A stretch of 64,000 nt of DNA from positions 62,001 through 126,000 of the forward strand of contig NZ_VWWJ01000022.1 of the NCBI RefSeq assembly GCF_011753055.1, given 5' to 3'. How positions within the stretch are numbered: the first letter of the stretch is position 1; each line of letters starts with the position of its first letter. The DNA comes from Burkholderia sp. Ax-1719. Lineage in GTDB: Bacteria; Pseudomonadota; Gammaproteobacteria; Burkholderiales; Burkholderiaceae. Shown here in pieces: positions 9,585-17,839 of the stretch. The position numbers and the translations under genes were made by a program. The notes under the pieces are model-generated. The model searched no databases and was not told the origin of the DNA. It saw nothing but the letters and a program-made list of their open reading frames with translations.

Positions 9585-10795
9585 GAGTCGCAATCGTCAC
9601 GCATGTGGTGCGCCATAACGACGGCCAGGGGCGCGTCAACCATGAAATCGCGCGCGCGGCGCTCGACGAAGGTTTCGAAGTCACGCTGGTGGCTTCGCAT
9701 GTCGCGCCCGAACTGCTCGTCCATCCCAAGGTGAAATGGGTGCGCGTGCAACCATCAAAGCTCTGGCCCACCAACCTGTTGCGTCAGCAGGTGTTCGCGC
9801 TCAAGAGTGCGCTGTGGCTCAAGAGTCATCGCAGTGAATACGACGTGCTGCACGTCAACGGCTTCATTACGTGGGCGCAAGCCGATGTCAATAGCGCGCA
9901 CTTCGTGCACGGCGGCTGGGCGCGCAGCAAGTATTACCCGTTTGGCCTTACGCGTGGCGTGTGGTCTGCCTACCAGTTCATCTATACGCGTGCGAACGCG
10001 GTGCTGGAGCGCTGGGCATATCGTCGCTCGCGTGTGATCGCAGCGGTGTCGCGCAAGGTGGCGGACGAGATCATTGCTTCCGGCGGCAACCCGATCGAAC
10101 GCGTGGACGTGATCTATAACGGCGTGGATACGCGCGGCTTCTCCGGTGCAACGCCCGATCGCGCGAAGTTCAAGCTACCCGCCGATAAATTCCTGCTGCT
10201 GTTCGTAGGCGATCTACGCACGCCGCGCAAGAATCTAGGCACCGTTCTGCATGCGCTCAAACAATTGCCCGAGCATGTGCATCTGGCGGTGGCCGGCTAT
10301 CTGCCGGGCAGCCCCTATCCGGAGATGGCGCGCGAACTGGGCATCGATTCGCGCGTGCACTTTCTCGGCCTCGTGCGCGAGATGCCGGTGCTGATGAGCA
10401 GCGTCGACAGCTACGTGTTTCCTTCGCGCTACGAAGCAATGAGCCTATCGCTTCTGGAAGCGATGGCGGCGGGATTGCCGGTGGTGACGGCGCGCACGGC
10501 AGGCGGCGCGGAAATCATCACGCCCGATTGCGGCATCGTGCTGGAAGACCCGGATGACGCCACGGCGCTCGCAGGCGCAATCAAACAACTCGCCGACGAT
10601 ACGCCGCGCCGTGTTGCGATGGGCGAGGCCGCGGCGGAACTGGCCTGCGGTTTCGGCTGGGCGCGCATGGCGGAGCAATACATCGCGCTTTACCGCGAAC
10701 TGGCGGGTGAAGCCGGCGCGACAGTGCGCAGCGACGCGTCCACACTCTCGCCGCTTTCGGGCGGCCAGCCTCTGCCGCGAGCAGAGACAACCTGA
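9581..10795 (+). CDS. bceJ: Family 4 glycosyltransferase with TTG start
   Basis: The 404-residue retaining GT4 enzyme starts with VAIVTHVV..DGQGRVN. It has a donor-site motif E-A-M-S-L-S-L-L-E (E-x7-E) followed by A-M-A-A-G-L-P-V-V. The frame has no good ATG. A TTG at 9581 overlaps the bceI stop (TTGA), has GGAGG seven bases upstream, and begins exactly at the conserved first beta strand, so I take it as the start. It should extend the lipid-linked cepacian repeat; donor and linkage are not deducible. Confidence 0.92.
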   Translation: MRVAIVTHVVRHNDGQGRVNHEIARAALDEGFEVTLVASHVAPELLVHPKVKWVRVQPSKLWPTNLLRQQVFALKSALWLKSHRSEYDVLHVNGFITWAQADVNSAHFVHGGWARSKYYPFGLTRGVWSAYQFIYTRANAVLERWAYRRSRVIAAVSRKVADEIIASGGNPIERVDVIYNGVDTRGFSGATPDRAKFKLPADKFLLLFVGDLRTPRKNLGTVLHALKQLPEHVHLAVAGYLPGSPYPEMARELGIDSRVHFLGLVREMPVLMSSVDSYVFPSRYEAMSLSLLEAMAAGLPVVTARTAGGAEIITPDCGIVLEDPDDATALAGAIKQLADDTPRRVAMGEAAAELACGFGWARMAEQYIALYRELAGEAGATVRSDASTLSPLSGGQPLPRAETT

Positions 10796-10847
10796 TACTT
10801 CTATCGCCCGCACGGGTGCATAACAAGTTGCATAAAAAGGAATCGCG

Positions 10848-12005
10848 ATGACGAAACATTCCATCCATTCGCTACAGATCGGCATGCACTGGTTCCCGGA
10901 GCGCGCTGGCGGTCTCGATCGCATGTATTACTCGCTCGTGGGCGCGCTGCCTGGCGCGGGCGTGCAGGTGCGCGGCGTCGTGGCTGGTTCGCCCAAGGTG
11001 GCGGAGGATAGCGGCGGCGCGATTCAGGGCTTCGGCTCGGCGGCACGTGCGTTGCCTTTCCGCTTGATGGACGCGCGTCGCGCCTTGCGCAGCGAAATCC
11101 GCCGCCATCGCCCCGATGTGATTTCGTCGCATTTCGCGCTGTATACCTTCCCGGGCCTCGACGTCACGCGCGGCATTCCGCAGGTCTCGCACTTCCAGGG
11201 ACCGTGGGCCGACGAGAGTTTCGTTGAAGGCGCGGCCACCTTGAGTCAGCGCATCAAGCACTCGCTGGAACAATCGGTGTACGAACGATCGTCGCGACTG
11301 ATCGTGTTGTCGAAGGCCTTCGGCGATATTCTGACGAAGCGCTACGCGATCTCGCCCGAGCGCGTGCGCATCGTGCCGGGTTGCGTGGATACGGCGCATT
11401 TCGATCCGGCCTGCTCGCAAGGCGAGGCGCGTCTGCGTCTGCAATTGCCGCAGAATCGCCCGATCGTACTGGCGGTACGTCGCCTCGTGCGCCGCATGGG
11501 TCTGGAAGATCTGATCGATGCAGTGAAGCAGGTCAAGCAGCGTCACCCGGACATTCTGTTGCTGATCGCAGGCCGTGGCCGCCTGGAGGCGGAATTGCAG
11601 CAGCGTATCGATGCAGCCGATCTCACCGATAACGTCAAGCTGTTGGGCTTCGTGCCTGACGCGCATCTGCCTTCGCTTTATCGCGCCGCTACGCTGAGCG
11701 TGGTGCCGACCGTGGCGCTCGAAGGTTTCGGCCTTATTACGGTGGAGTCGCTTTCCGCGGGGACGCCGGTGCTGGTCACGCCCGTGGGCGGTCTGCCCGA
11801 AGCAGTAGCCGGTCTCTCGCCGGATCTGGTGTTGCCGGAAACCGGCGCGGCGGCCATTGCCGAAGGCATCGATGCGGCGCTCTCGGGCCGTATCAAGCTG
11901 CCCGATGAAGAGGCATGCAAGGCCTACGCACGCGAGCATTTCGATAACGCCGTGATCGCGCGTCGCGTGGCCGATGTTTACGCCGAAGCCATTGCCGCGC
12001 ACTAA
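10848..12005 (+). CDS. bceK: Family 4 glycosyltransferase
   Basis: The 385-residue GT-B enzyme has an N-terminal acceptor half (G-M-H-W-F-P-E-R-A-G-G-L-D). Its C-terminal donor half contains ALEGFGLITVESLSAGTPVLV, which includes the E-x7-E pair. AAAGGAAT lies just ahead of the ATG. It is the last gene of the first plus-strand unit and is followed by a strong hairpin terminator. By gene order it corresponds to BceK, one of the sugar transferases of the repeat unit. Confidence 0.92.
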   Translation: MTKHSIHSLQIGMHWFPERAGGLDRMYYSLVGALPGAGVQVRGVVAGSPKVAEDSGGAIQGFGSAARALPFRLMDARRALRSEIRRHRPDVISSHFALYTFPGLDVTRGIPQVSHFQGPWADESFVEGAATLSQRIKHSLEQSVYERSSRLIVLSKAFGDILTKRYAISPERVRIVPGCVDTAHFDPACSQGEARLRLQLPQNRPIVLAVRRLVRRMGLEDLIDAVKQVKQRHPDILLLIAGRGRLEAELQQRIDAADLTDNVKLLGFVPDAHLPSLYRAATLSVVPTVALEGFGLITVESLSAGTPVLVTPVGGLPEAVAGLSPDLVLPETGAAAIAEGIDAALSGRIKLPDEEACKAYAREHFDNAVIARRVADVYAEAIAAH

Positions 12006-12027
12006 CGCGAATCGCGTGCTCAAATGA

Positions 12028-12053
12028 AATCGCCGCCCAAACGGGCGGCGATT
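12028..12053. terminator. Bidirectional hairpin terminator between bceK and bceM
   Basis: An 11-bp perfect stem, AATCGCCGCCC / GGGCGGCGATT, with loop AAAC lies between the convergent bceK (+) and bceM (-) genes. The flanks are A/T-rich (CAATAAA on the right, CAAATGA on the left), fitting a terminator that can serve both strands. Confidence 0.8.
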
Positions 12054-12074
12054 CAATAAACAGGCAAGCAGGAT

Positions 12075-13037
12075 TTAAAGAGGACGCAGACGTTCGCGTG
12101 CTTCCTCATACATCCAGCGCAGCGTTTCTTCAATCGACGTGCGCTCGCCTTCGCCTACCAAAGTGCGCAGTTTCGCATTCGAGCCAACGAGATGGCGCAC
12201 TTCGTTGGCGCGCACGAAACGCGGATCGACTTTCACTTCGATGGCATAGCCTGCAATGCGCGAGAGCGTCGCCAGCAATTCGCCGAGCGTCCACCCCATG
12301 CCCGAACAGACGTTGACAGTCTTGCCGCGCGGTGCGACTTCAATGAGCTTTGCGTAAGCATCGACCACATCGCGTACATCGGAAAAGTCGCGGCTCACCT
12401 CGATATTGCCGAGCGAAATCGTGCGATCGCCGCGTGCGTAATGCTCGACGATCTTGGGCAGCAGGAAATCGGTGCTCTGGCCCACGCCCGTGTAATTGAA
12501 CGGGCGCGCAATTACAAGCGGCAATTGCGCGTTCCAGCGCTTCGCCACATATTCCATCGCGAGCTTGCTCACGGCGTAATCGTTGGCGGGTTGCGGCGCA
12601 ACCGTCTCGTCGATCACGCCTGGCGTGACGTTGCCATAGACGTTCGCGCTGCTGGCGACCAGCACTGCGCGCGGCACATGGCGCTGTTGCGCGAGCGTGT
12701 CCAGCAGATTGCGCGTGCCGACCACATTGACGACATAGGTACGCGCAACATCGTCATCGGCAACATTGGCGACTGCCGCGAGATGCACCACCACGTCGGG
12801 CCGCGCTGTTTCCACCGCGTGCGCGAGCGCTTCGCGGTCGAGCAGATCGGCGGCGAGCGGCGTGGCGTTACCCGGCAGATCGCCGATGTTGTCGGCTTCA
12901 CCCGCGCGCACGGTGCCCCAGACCTGGTAGCCATCCGCAGCGAGGCGGGCCGCCATATAGCGGCCCGTGAAGCCATTCACGCCGGTGATGAGCGCGCGCG
13001 GCGCCGAGGCCGCGCTGGAAGAATCAGAACGTGTCAT
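12075..13037 (-). CDS. bceM: GDP-6-deoxy-D-lyxo-4-hexulose reductase (GDP-D-rhamnose forming)
   Basis: The 320-residue short-chain dehydrogenase/epimerase has the NAD(P) motif G-V-N-G-F-T-G at its N-terminus and the catalytic Y-A-V-S-K motif. With BceN it turns GDP-mannose into GDP-D-rhamnose by reducing the 4-keto intermediate. It lies downstream of bceN in a bceO-N-M minus-strand unit and overlaps bceN by 14 bp. I chose the ATG at 13037; upstream in-frame codons are not ATG. An epimerase role such as GDP-fucose synthesis is less likely, because the family looks Rmd-like and rhamnose is a cepacian sugar. Confidence 0.88.
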   Translation of the reverse strand: MTRSDSSSAASAPRALITGVNGFTGRYMAARLAADGYQVWGTVRAGEADNIGDLPGNATPLAADLLDREALAHAVETARPDVVVHLAAVANVADDDVARTYVVNVVGTRNLLDTLAQQRHVPRAVLVASSANVYGNVTPGVIDETVAPQPANDYAVSKLAMEYVAKRWNAQLPLVIARPFNYTGVGQSTDFLLPKIVEHYARGDRTISLGNIEVSRDFSDVRDVVDAYAKLIEVAPRGKTVNVCSGMGWTLGELLATLSRIAGYAIEVKVDPRFVRANEVRHLVGSNAKLRTLVGEGERTSIEETLRWMYEEARERLRPL

Positions 13038-14067
13038 GTCGTTCGTTGCGTGCAAGGTCTGCCGTCACCATCATCTGGCAGAGCTGTTCAAGCGAGGTTT
13101 GCGGTTCCCAGCCGAGTTTGCTGCGCGCCTTGTCGGCGTTGCCGATCAGCAGTTCGACTTCGGCGGGGCGGTAAAAACGCGGGCTCACGCGCACCAGCGT
13201 GCGGCCCGTCGAGATATCCACGCCCGTTTCGCGTTCGGCGCGGCCCGACCATTCGAGCTGGTAACCGGCGGCGGCGAAGGCCATCGTCACGAAATCGCGC
13301 ACGGTTTCGGTACGGCCAGTCGCGAGGACATAGGTATCCGGATCGTTGGCCTGCAGCATGCGCCACATGCCTTCGACGTATTCCGAAGCGTAACCCCAGT
13401 CGCGCTTTGCGTCCAGATTGCCGAGTTCCAGCACGCTTTGCTTGCCGAGCTTGATTTTGGCGACGGCATCGGTAATTTTGCGCGTGACGAATTCACGTCC
13501 GCGCAGCGGCGATTCGTGATTGAAGAGAATGCCGCTGGTCGCGAAGATATCGTAGGACTCGCGGTAATTGATGGTCGACCAGTGCGCGAACAGCTTGGCG
13601 ATACCGTATGGGCTGCGCGGATAAAAGGGCGTGTCTTCGCGTTGCGGCACGGCCTGCACCTTGCCGAACATTTCGGACGTGGACGCCTGATAGAAACGCG
13701 TACGCGGATTGATCACGCGAATCGCTTCGAGCAGATTGAGCGCGCCGATGCCGGTGACTTCGGCCGTGGTGACGGGCTGATCGAATGAAACGCCCACGAA
13801 GCTTTGCGCGGCGAGGTTGTAGATTTCGCCGGCCTGGGCGCGTTCGAGCAGGCGAATCGTCGAGCCGGCATCGGTGAGATCGTGTTCGACGAGTTCGAGC
13901 GACGGATGATCGGTGACGCCCAGTTCGTTCATGCGCCAGAAGTTGACCGAACTGGTGCGGCGGTAGGTGCCGATTACCTGGTAGCCCTTGTCGAGCAGCA
14001 GTTTGGTCAGATACGCGCCGTCCTGGCCGGATACGCCGGTGATGATCGCTTTGCGTCGTTCGTTCAT
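13024..14067 (-). CDS. bceN: GDP-mannose 4,6-dehydratase
   Basis: It converts GDP-D-mannose to GDP-4-keto-6-deoxymannose, the first step to GDP-D-rhamnose. The 347-residue protein shows the NADP Rossmann motif G-V-S-G-Q-D-G-A-Y-L, the family block YQASTSEMFGKVQ (Thr and Glu of the active site), and Y-G-I-A-K for the catalytic Tyr/Lys. It overlaps bceM by 14 bp and follows bceO by 43 bp on the same strand. GDP-mannose is expected from BceA, outside the window. Confidence 0.95.
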   Translation of the reverse strand: MNERRKAIITGVSGQDGAYLTKLLLDKGYQVIGTYRRTSSVNFWRMNELGVTDHPSLELVEHDLTDAGSTIRLLERAQAGEIYNLAAQSFVGVSFDQPVTTAEVTGIGALNLLEAIRVINPRTRFYQASTSEMFGKVQAVPQREDTPFYPRSPYGIAKLFAHWSTINYRESYDIFATSGILFNHESPLRGREFVTRKITDAVAKIKLGKQSVLELGNLDAKRDWGYASEYVEGMWRMLQANDPDTYVLATGRTETVRDFVTMAFAAAGYQLEWSGRAERETGVDISTGRTLVRVSPRFYRPAEVELLIGNADKARSKLGWEPQTSLEQLCQMMVTADLARNERHDTF

Positions 14068-14110
14068 GGTTGTGCCTTTGAAGGTGCGAACATAAGGTGG
14101 AATCGGTCTT

Positions 14111-15208
14111 TCAGGACTGCGAGCTGGTGGCGTTCACGCTGCTTCTTACAGGGGAAACAGCGATCGCATCGCGACGGGCAGGGCCGCGCGTAAGGCGCTT
14201 TTCGAACAGGAACCAGCTCGCGCTTGCATAGACGAGCGTGATGGCGAGCGCGATAGCGGCGCTCACCGGGCGGCTGTAGTGGAGGGGCCACACCGCGTAG
14301 AGAATCGTGAGGTGAATCAGGTAGATCGTGTAGCTGATGGTGCCGATATAAACGAGCACCGGATGACTAAGCACGCGTTTGACGATGCCTTTCGATTGCA
14401 GCGCGAATACGACCGCGGAGGTGCACAGCACGAGCGACACGCTATAGAGCAGCGCATTCGACAGCGGCGTGTTCATGCCTCGGAAACGTGGGTAGTGCAG
14501 ATGCAACCAGGCCAGCACGGCGAGCGCTGCAAAGAACAAAATCGCCGCCGGTAGTTTGAACGGTTCGAGCGCATTGCGGTCGCGTCGCACCAGCACCGCG
14601 AGCAGGGCGCCTGCCGCGAGCAGATCCATGCGAAACGGCGTGAGGTAGTAAATCGGCCAGTAAGTGGCGAACCAGGGCGTGGCGATGGCGCGCAGCACGG
14701 GCACGATGAAAATCAGCGACGCGGCCACCACGGCCAGCCAACGTTGCGGCAGCAACAACACGACGAAGGGCCAGAAGATATAGAACTGCTCTTCAACCGC
14801 GAGCGACCAGAGAATGTTGAGACTGTCATGTCCGCTCTGGCCGAGCGCGTCGCCGATATTGGTGGCGAAAAACGCATACCACGGCCAGTAATGCGCCCAT
14901 CCCAGACCGAACAGCAGCGATGAAACAATCATCAGCAAAATGTACGGCGGCAGGATGCGGCGCACTCGGCGCGCATAGAAGTAGCTGAAATACGACTGCC
15001 CGCGCGACTTGCGCTCCATCAGGATGCCGGTGATCAGAAAGCCGCTCAGCACGAAGAACAGATCGACGCCCATCCAGAGCGGCGCGCGCAAGGCGTGCTG
15101 CGCGAATACGGCGAGCACGGCGATCGCCCGCATGCCGTCGAGCTGGACGATACGGTGAGCGTGTTGCGTGTGTTGTGGCGGTGAGCTGGCGAGGCTGTTA
15201 ACGGTCAT
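14111..15208 (-). CDS. bceO: Membrane O-acyltransferase, acyltransferase-3 family
   Basis: The 365-residue protein has about 10 membrane spans. The family's start motif, Q-L-D-G-M-R-A-I-A-V with a following histidine (F-A-Q-H-A), and the block WMGVDLFFVLSGFLITG are both present. Such proteins transfer acetyl or related groups onto sugars of surface polymers, and cepacian is O-acetylated. It is the first gene of the minus-strand bceO-N-M unit. A 12-bp perfect palindrome, TGCATGCATGCA (15225-15236), lies just upstream of its start. Confidence 0.9.
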   Translation of the reverse strand: MTVNSLASSPPQHTQHAHRIVQLDGMRAIAVLAVFAQHALRAPLWMGVDLFFVLSGFLITGILMERKSRGQSYFSYFYARRVRRILPPYILLMIVSSLLFGLGWAHYWPWYAFFATNIGDALGQSGHDSLNILWSLAVEEQFYIFWPFVVLLLPQRWLAVVAASLIFIVPVLRAIATPWFATYWPIYYLTPFRMDLLAAGALLAVLVRRDRNALEPFKLPAAILFFAALAVLAWLHLHYPRFRGMNTPLSNALLYSVSLVLCTSAVVFALQSKGIVKRVLSHPVLVYIGTISYTIYLIHLTILYAVWPLHYSRPVSAAIALAITLVYASASWFLFEKRLTRGPARRDAIAVSPVRSSVNATSSQS

Positions 15209-15589
15209 CGGTTATCCGGTGGTTTGCATGCATGCACAGTCCGATTGATTTTAGAAAGAATTTAATGGGCAAAAACGCGGTCAAAAAATCGAAATATATC
15301 GATATGTGAATTTGAAAATCGAATGGTTTTTCATTCGGTAATTTCGGCGAATCACAGAATCAGGCCGGAAAATCTTTCCGTTGCGAAGTGGCTGTGAACA
15401 ACGCTTTCCCATGCGGAACGGGCGGTTGCTGCGCTGCGCCATTTATTTCGCATTTAAGTTGTAAGTCGTTCAAAAGACATCAAAAATCATTGAATTTTTT
15501 TGAATTATTTTCGGATTTTGTGGGGTCATTTTTCTTCGTGAATGTGCGGCATGATCCAGCCAGATTGCCGTCACCACGGAGGAATTGCC
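15209..15589. promoter_or_regulatory. AT-rich divergent control region between bceO and bceP
   Basis: The 381 bases carry no gene. They are markedly more AT-rich than the surroundings, with A/T runs at 15237-15360 and 15480-15540. Signals seen are the 12-bp palindrome TGCATGCATGCA at 15225-15236, a small inverted repeat CGGAAA/TTTCCG at 15366-15380, and a near-repeated TTGAATTTTTT/TGAATTATTTT stretch near 15490. Both transcription units that diverge here (bceO-N-M and bceP-Q-R) must be driven from it. I cannot assign exact -35/-10 boxes with confidence. Confidence 0.7.
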
Positions 15590-17800
15590 TTGCCGTTTCC
15601 GATTCCCGACCGCCGTATGCGCAGGGCGCTGGCGTTCGCCGCGCTGGGCGCGTTCGCCTGTACCTCGTCGGTGCAGACGATTGCCGCGCCGCAACTCAAT
15701 GTGACGTCCTCGTGGATCGGTAACACCTATGGTTACGGGCAGGGGACGTGGATGCAGATCAACGTCACCGCGATTGCCGTTACGCCGGAAGGCAAGGTGT
15801 ATACGGACGCGCCGTGGGACGAAAGCGGCGGCGAAATCAGCGCATATCAGGACGGCAAGGCACTCGGCTTTGCCGGCGGTACGCATGGTTGGGGCGGGCA
15901 GGGTGGGAATGCCGTGGCCGTGAATCACCGCTACCTGTATGCGGCGGTGGGCGTCGGCAATGAGAAGGGCCATCTGGTGGGCGGCGGCATCTGGCCGGAT
16001 AAGGGCCGCCAGTGGTTTGGCATCACGCGCAGGCCGCTTGATGAGCCTAAGCGCGCAGCGGCCTTCCAGGCGTCGCCTCAGCCGCTTAATCCGCACGCGC
16101 AGCTTGCGGGCGCATTCCTGAAGATCGCCGATGTGCCGACCGGTACGCAACCGGGTATCGGCGGTCTCGCGGCGAGCGATTCGCTGCTCTATGTGAGCAA
16201 TACGGCGATGAACCGCATTGAGGTCTACGATGCCAACTCGATGCAGCGCAAGTCGCAATTCGACGTGCACGAGCCCGGTCGCATTGCGATTGCCGGTGAC
16301 GGCTCGCTCTGGGTGCTGACCGGCACCGCGACCGATCACGCGCCGCGTGTCGCGCATTATTCCGCCGATGGCAAGCCGCTGGTCGAAACCTTCGACCTTC
16401 CCGCTGATTCGATCGCTGTCGATCTTGCGGTCGATCCTTCACAACGCATTCTGGTGGCGGATAACGGTCCGCGCCAGCAGATCCTGATCTATTCGCGCAG
16501 TGGCAAGGCCTATACGCAGAGCGGCACGCTGGGCGAGCGCGGCGGCATTTTTTCGGGCGTGCCGGGGCGTCCCGGCCCGGGACGTTTCAATGGCCTGACC
16601 GGCGTGGGTACGGACGCGAAGGGCAATATTTACGTGTCGACCAACGGTATTGGGCCGCATCACGACACAATCGGCGCGGGTCTGGGCGCTACGCTCGAAA
16701 GCTATACGCCTGCCGGAAAGCGCCTGTGGAACCTGGAAGGGCTGCTGTTCGTGGATGGCGCGTGGATGGACCCGGCGCGGCCCAATAGCGTCTATACGGG
16801 CAACAAGCGCTTCGAACTCGATCTGTCAAAGCCGCCCGGCCAGGACTGGAAGTACGCAGGATTCCTCTCGAATCGATTCAAGTATCCGGACGATCCCGTT
16901 TTCCATACTGACCAATGGCCCGGTCTGCCGACCGCGCGTTCCTTGAACGGTCACACGTTCCTGTTCCTCACGGACATGTACGCGGACCACCTCAAGATTT
17001 ATCGCTTCGATGCGCAGCGTGACGGCGAGGTGGCGATTCCCTCGGGCTTCCTCGCGGGGCGCGAGCGACCCGTTCTGCATGTGCCGAACGCGCCGCCGGG
17101 CGGTGACTGGATCTGGCGCGATACCAACGGCAATGGCGCGTTCGACAGCGACGAATTCACGCGCAACCCGGGCCGAGAAAAGCTGGGCGGTGGATGGGGC
17201 TGGTGGATCGACACGCGCGGCGACATCTGGCGTGCGCGCGACGAAAAGGGCATCTGGCGCTGGCGCTTTGGCGGGCTCGACGCCAAGGGCAACCCGATCT
17301 ACAGCTACGACAAGCTGGACAAGTACGACATTCCCGCGCCCTTCACCGAAGTCCACCGCGCGATCTACGAGCCGGAAACCGACACGCTTTACGTGACGGG
17401 CTATACAGCCGATGCGCCACACGATCCCGGTTTCTGGAAAGAGGCCGGCCGCGTGCTGGTGCGCTACGACAAATGGTCGAGCGGCCATCCGGAGCAGCGC
17501 TACATGCTGCGCCTGCCGTGGGACCCGAAGGCGAAACCGCCGGTCACGCCTGCAGGGCTGACCGTGGAAGAGCGCTACATCTTCGTCGTGGAGCCCGCAG
17601 GCGGTGTCCACGTGTATGACAAGGATTCCGCGAAGGAGATCGGTACCTTTGGTCCCGGCGCGGAAGTGGGCAATACCTCGGGCTGGGTCGACGTGCCGTT
17701 CGGCATTACGGCGCATCGCCAGTCCAACGGCGAATACCTGATCTTCGTCGAGGAAGACGCACGCGGCAAGGTGCTCATGTACCGCTGGAAGCCGGCTTGA
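15590..17800 (+). CDS. bceP: Exported beta-propeller (NHL-like) protein with an EF-hand loop
   Basis: The 736-residue protein starts at TTG 15590; GGAGGA at 15578-15583 is perfectly placed, and the start opens a signal peptide (R-R-M-R-R then A-L-A-F-A-A-L-G-A-F). The body shows repeated blade-like segments (for example A-I-A-V-T-P-E-G-K-V-Y, R-I-A-I-A-G-D-G-S-L-W-V-L-T-G, G-V-G-T-D-A-K-G-N-I-Y-V-S), consistent with a periplasmic or secreted NHL/SMP-30-like propeller. Residues about 511-522, D-T-N-G-N-G-A-F-D-S-D-E, match a canonical 12-residue EF-hand calcium loop. By position it is BceP, whose role is unsettled (polysaccharide hydrolase or lyase has been suggested). It heads the bceP-Q-R unit. 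Confidence 0.82.
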   Translation: MPFPIPDRRMRRALAFAALGAFACTSSVQTIAAPQLNVTSSWIGNTYGYGQGTWMQINVTAIAVTPEGKVYTDAPWDESGGEISAYQDGKALGFAGGTHGWGGQGGNAVAVNHRYLYAAVGVGNEKGHLVGGGIWPDKGRQWFGITRRPLDEPKRAAAFQASPQPLNPHAQLAGAFLKIADVPTGTQPGIGGLAASDSLLYVSNTAMNRIEVYDANSMQRKSQFDVHEPGRIAIAGDGSLWVLTGTATDHAPRVAHYSADGKPLVETFDLPADSIAVDLAVDPSQRILVADNGPRQQILIYSRSGKAYTQSGTLGERGGIFSGVPGRPGPGRFNGLTGVGTDAKGNIYVSTNGIGPHHDTIGAGLGATLESYTPAGKRLWNLEGLLFVDGAWMDPARPNSVYTGNKRFELDLSKPPGQDWKYAGFLSNRFKYPDDPVFHTDQWPGLPTARSLNGHTFLFLTDMYADHLKIYRFDAQRDGEVAIPSGFLAGRERPVLHVPNAPPGGDWIWRDTNGNGAFDSDEFTRNPGREKLGGGWGWWIDTRGDIWRARDEKGIWRWRFGGLDAKGNPIYSYDKLDKYDIPAPFTEVHRAIYEPETDTLYVTGYTADAPHDPGFWKEAGRVLVRYDKWSSGHPEQRYMLRLPWDPKAKPPVTPAGLTVEERYIFVVEPAGGVHVYDKDSAKEIGTFGPGAEVGNTSGWVDVPFGITAHRQSNGEYLIFVEEDARGKVLMYRWKPA

Positions 17801-17839
17801 CGCTGCTCTAGCCCGCAACCGCACGCTACAGGAAACCGC

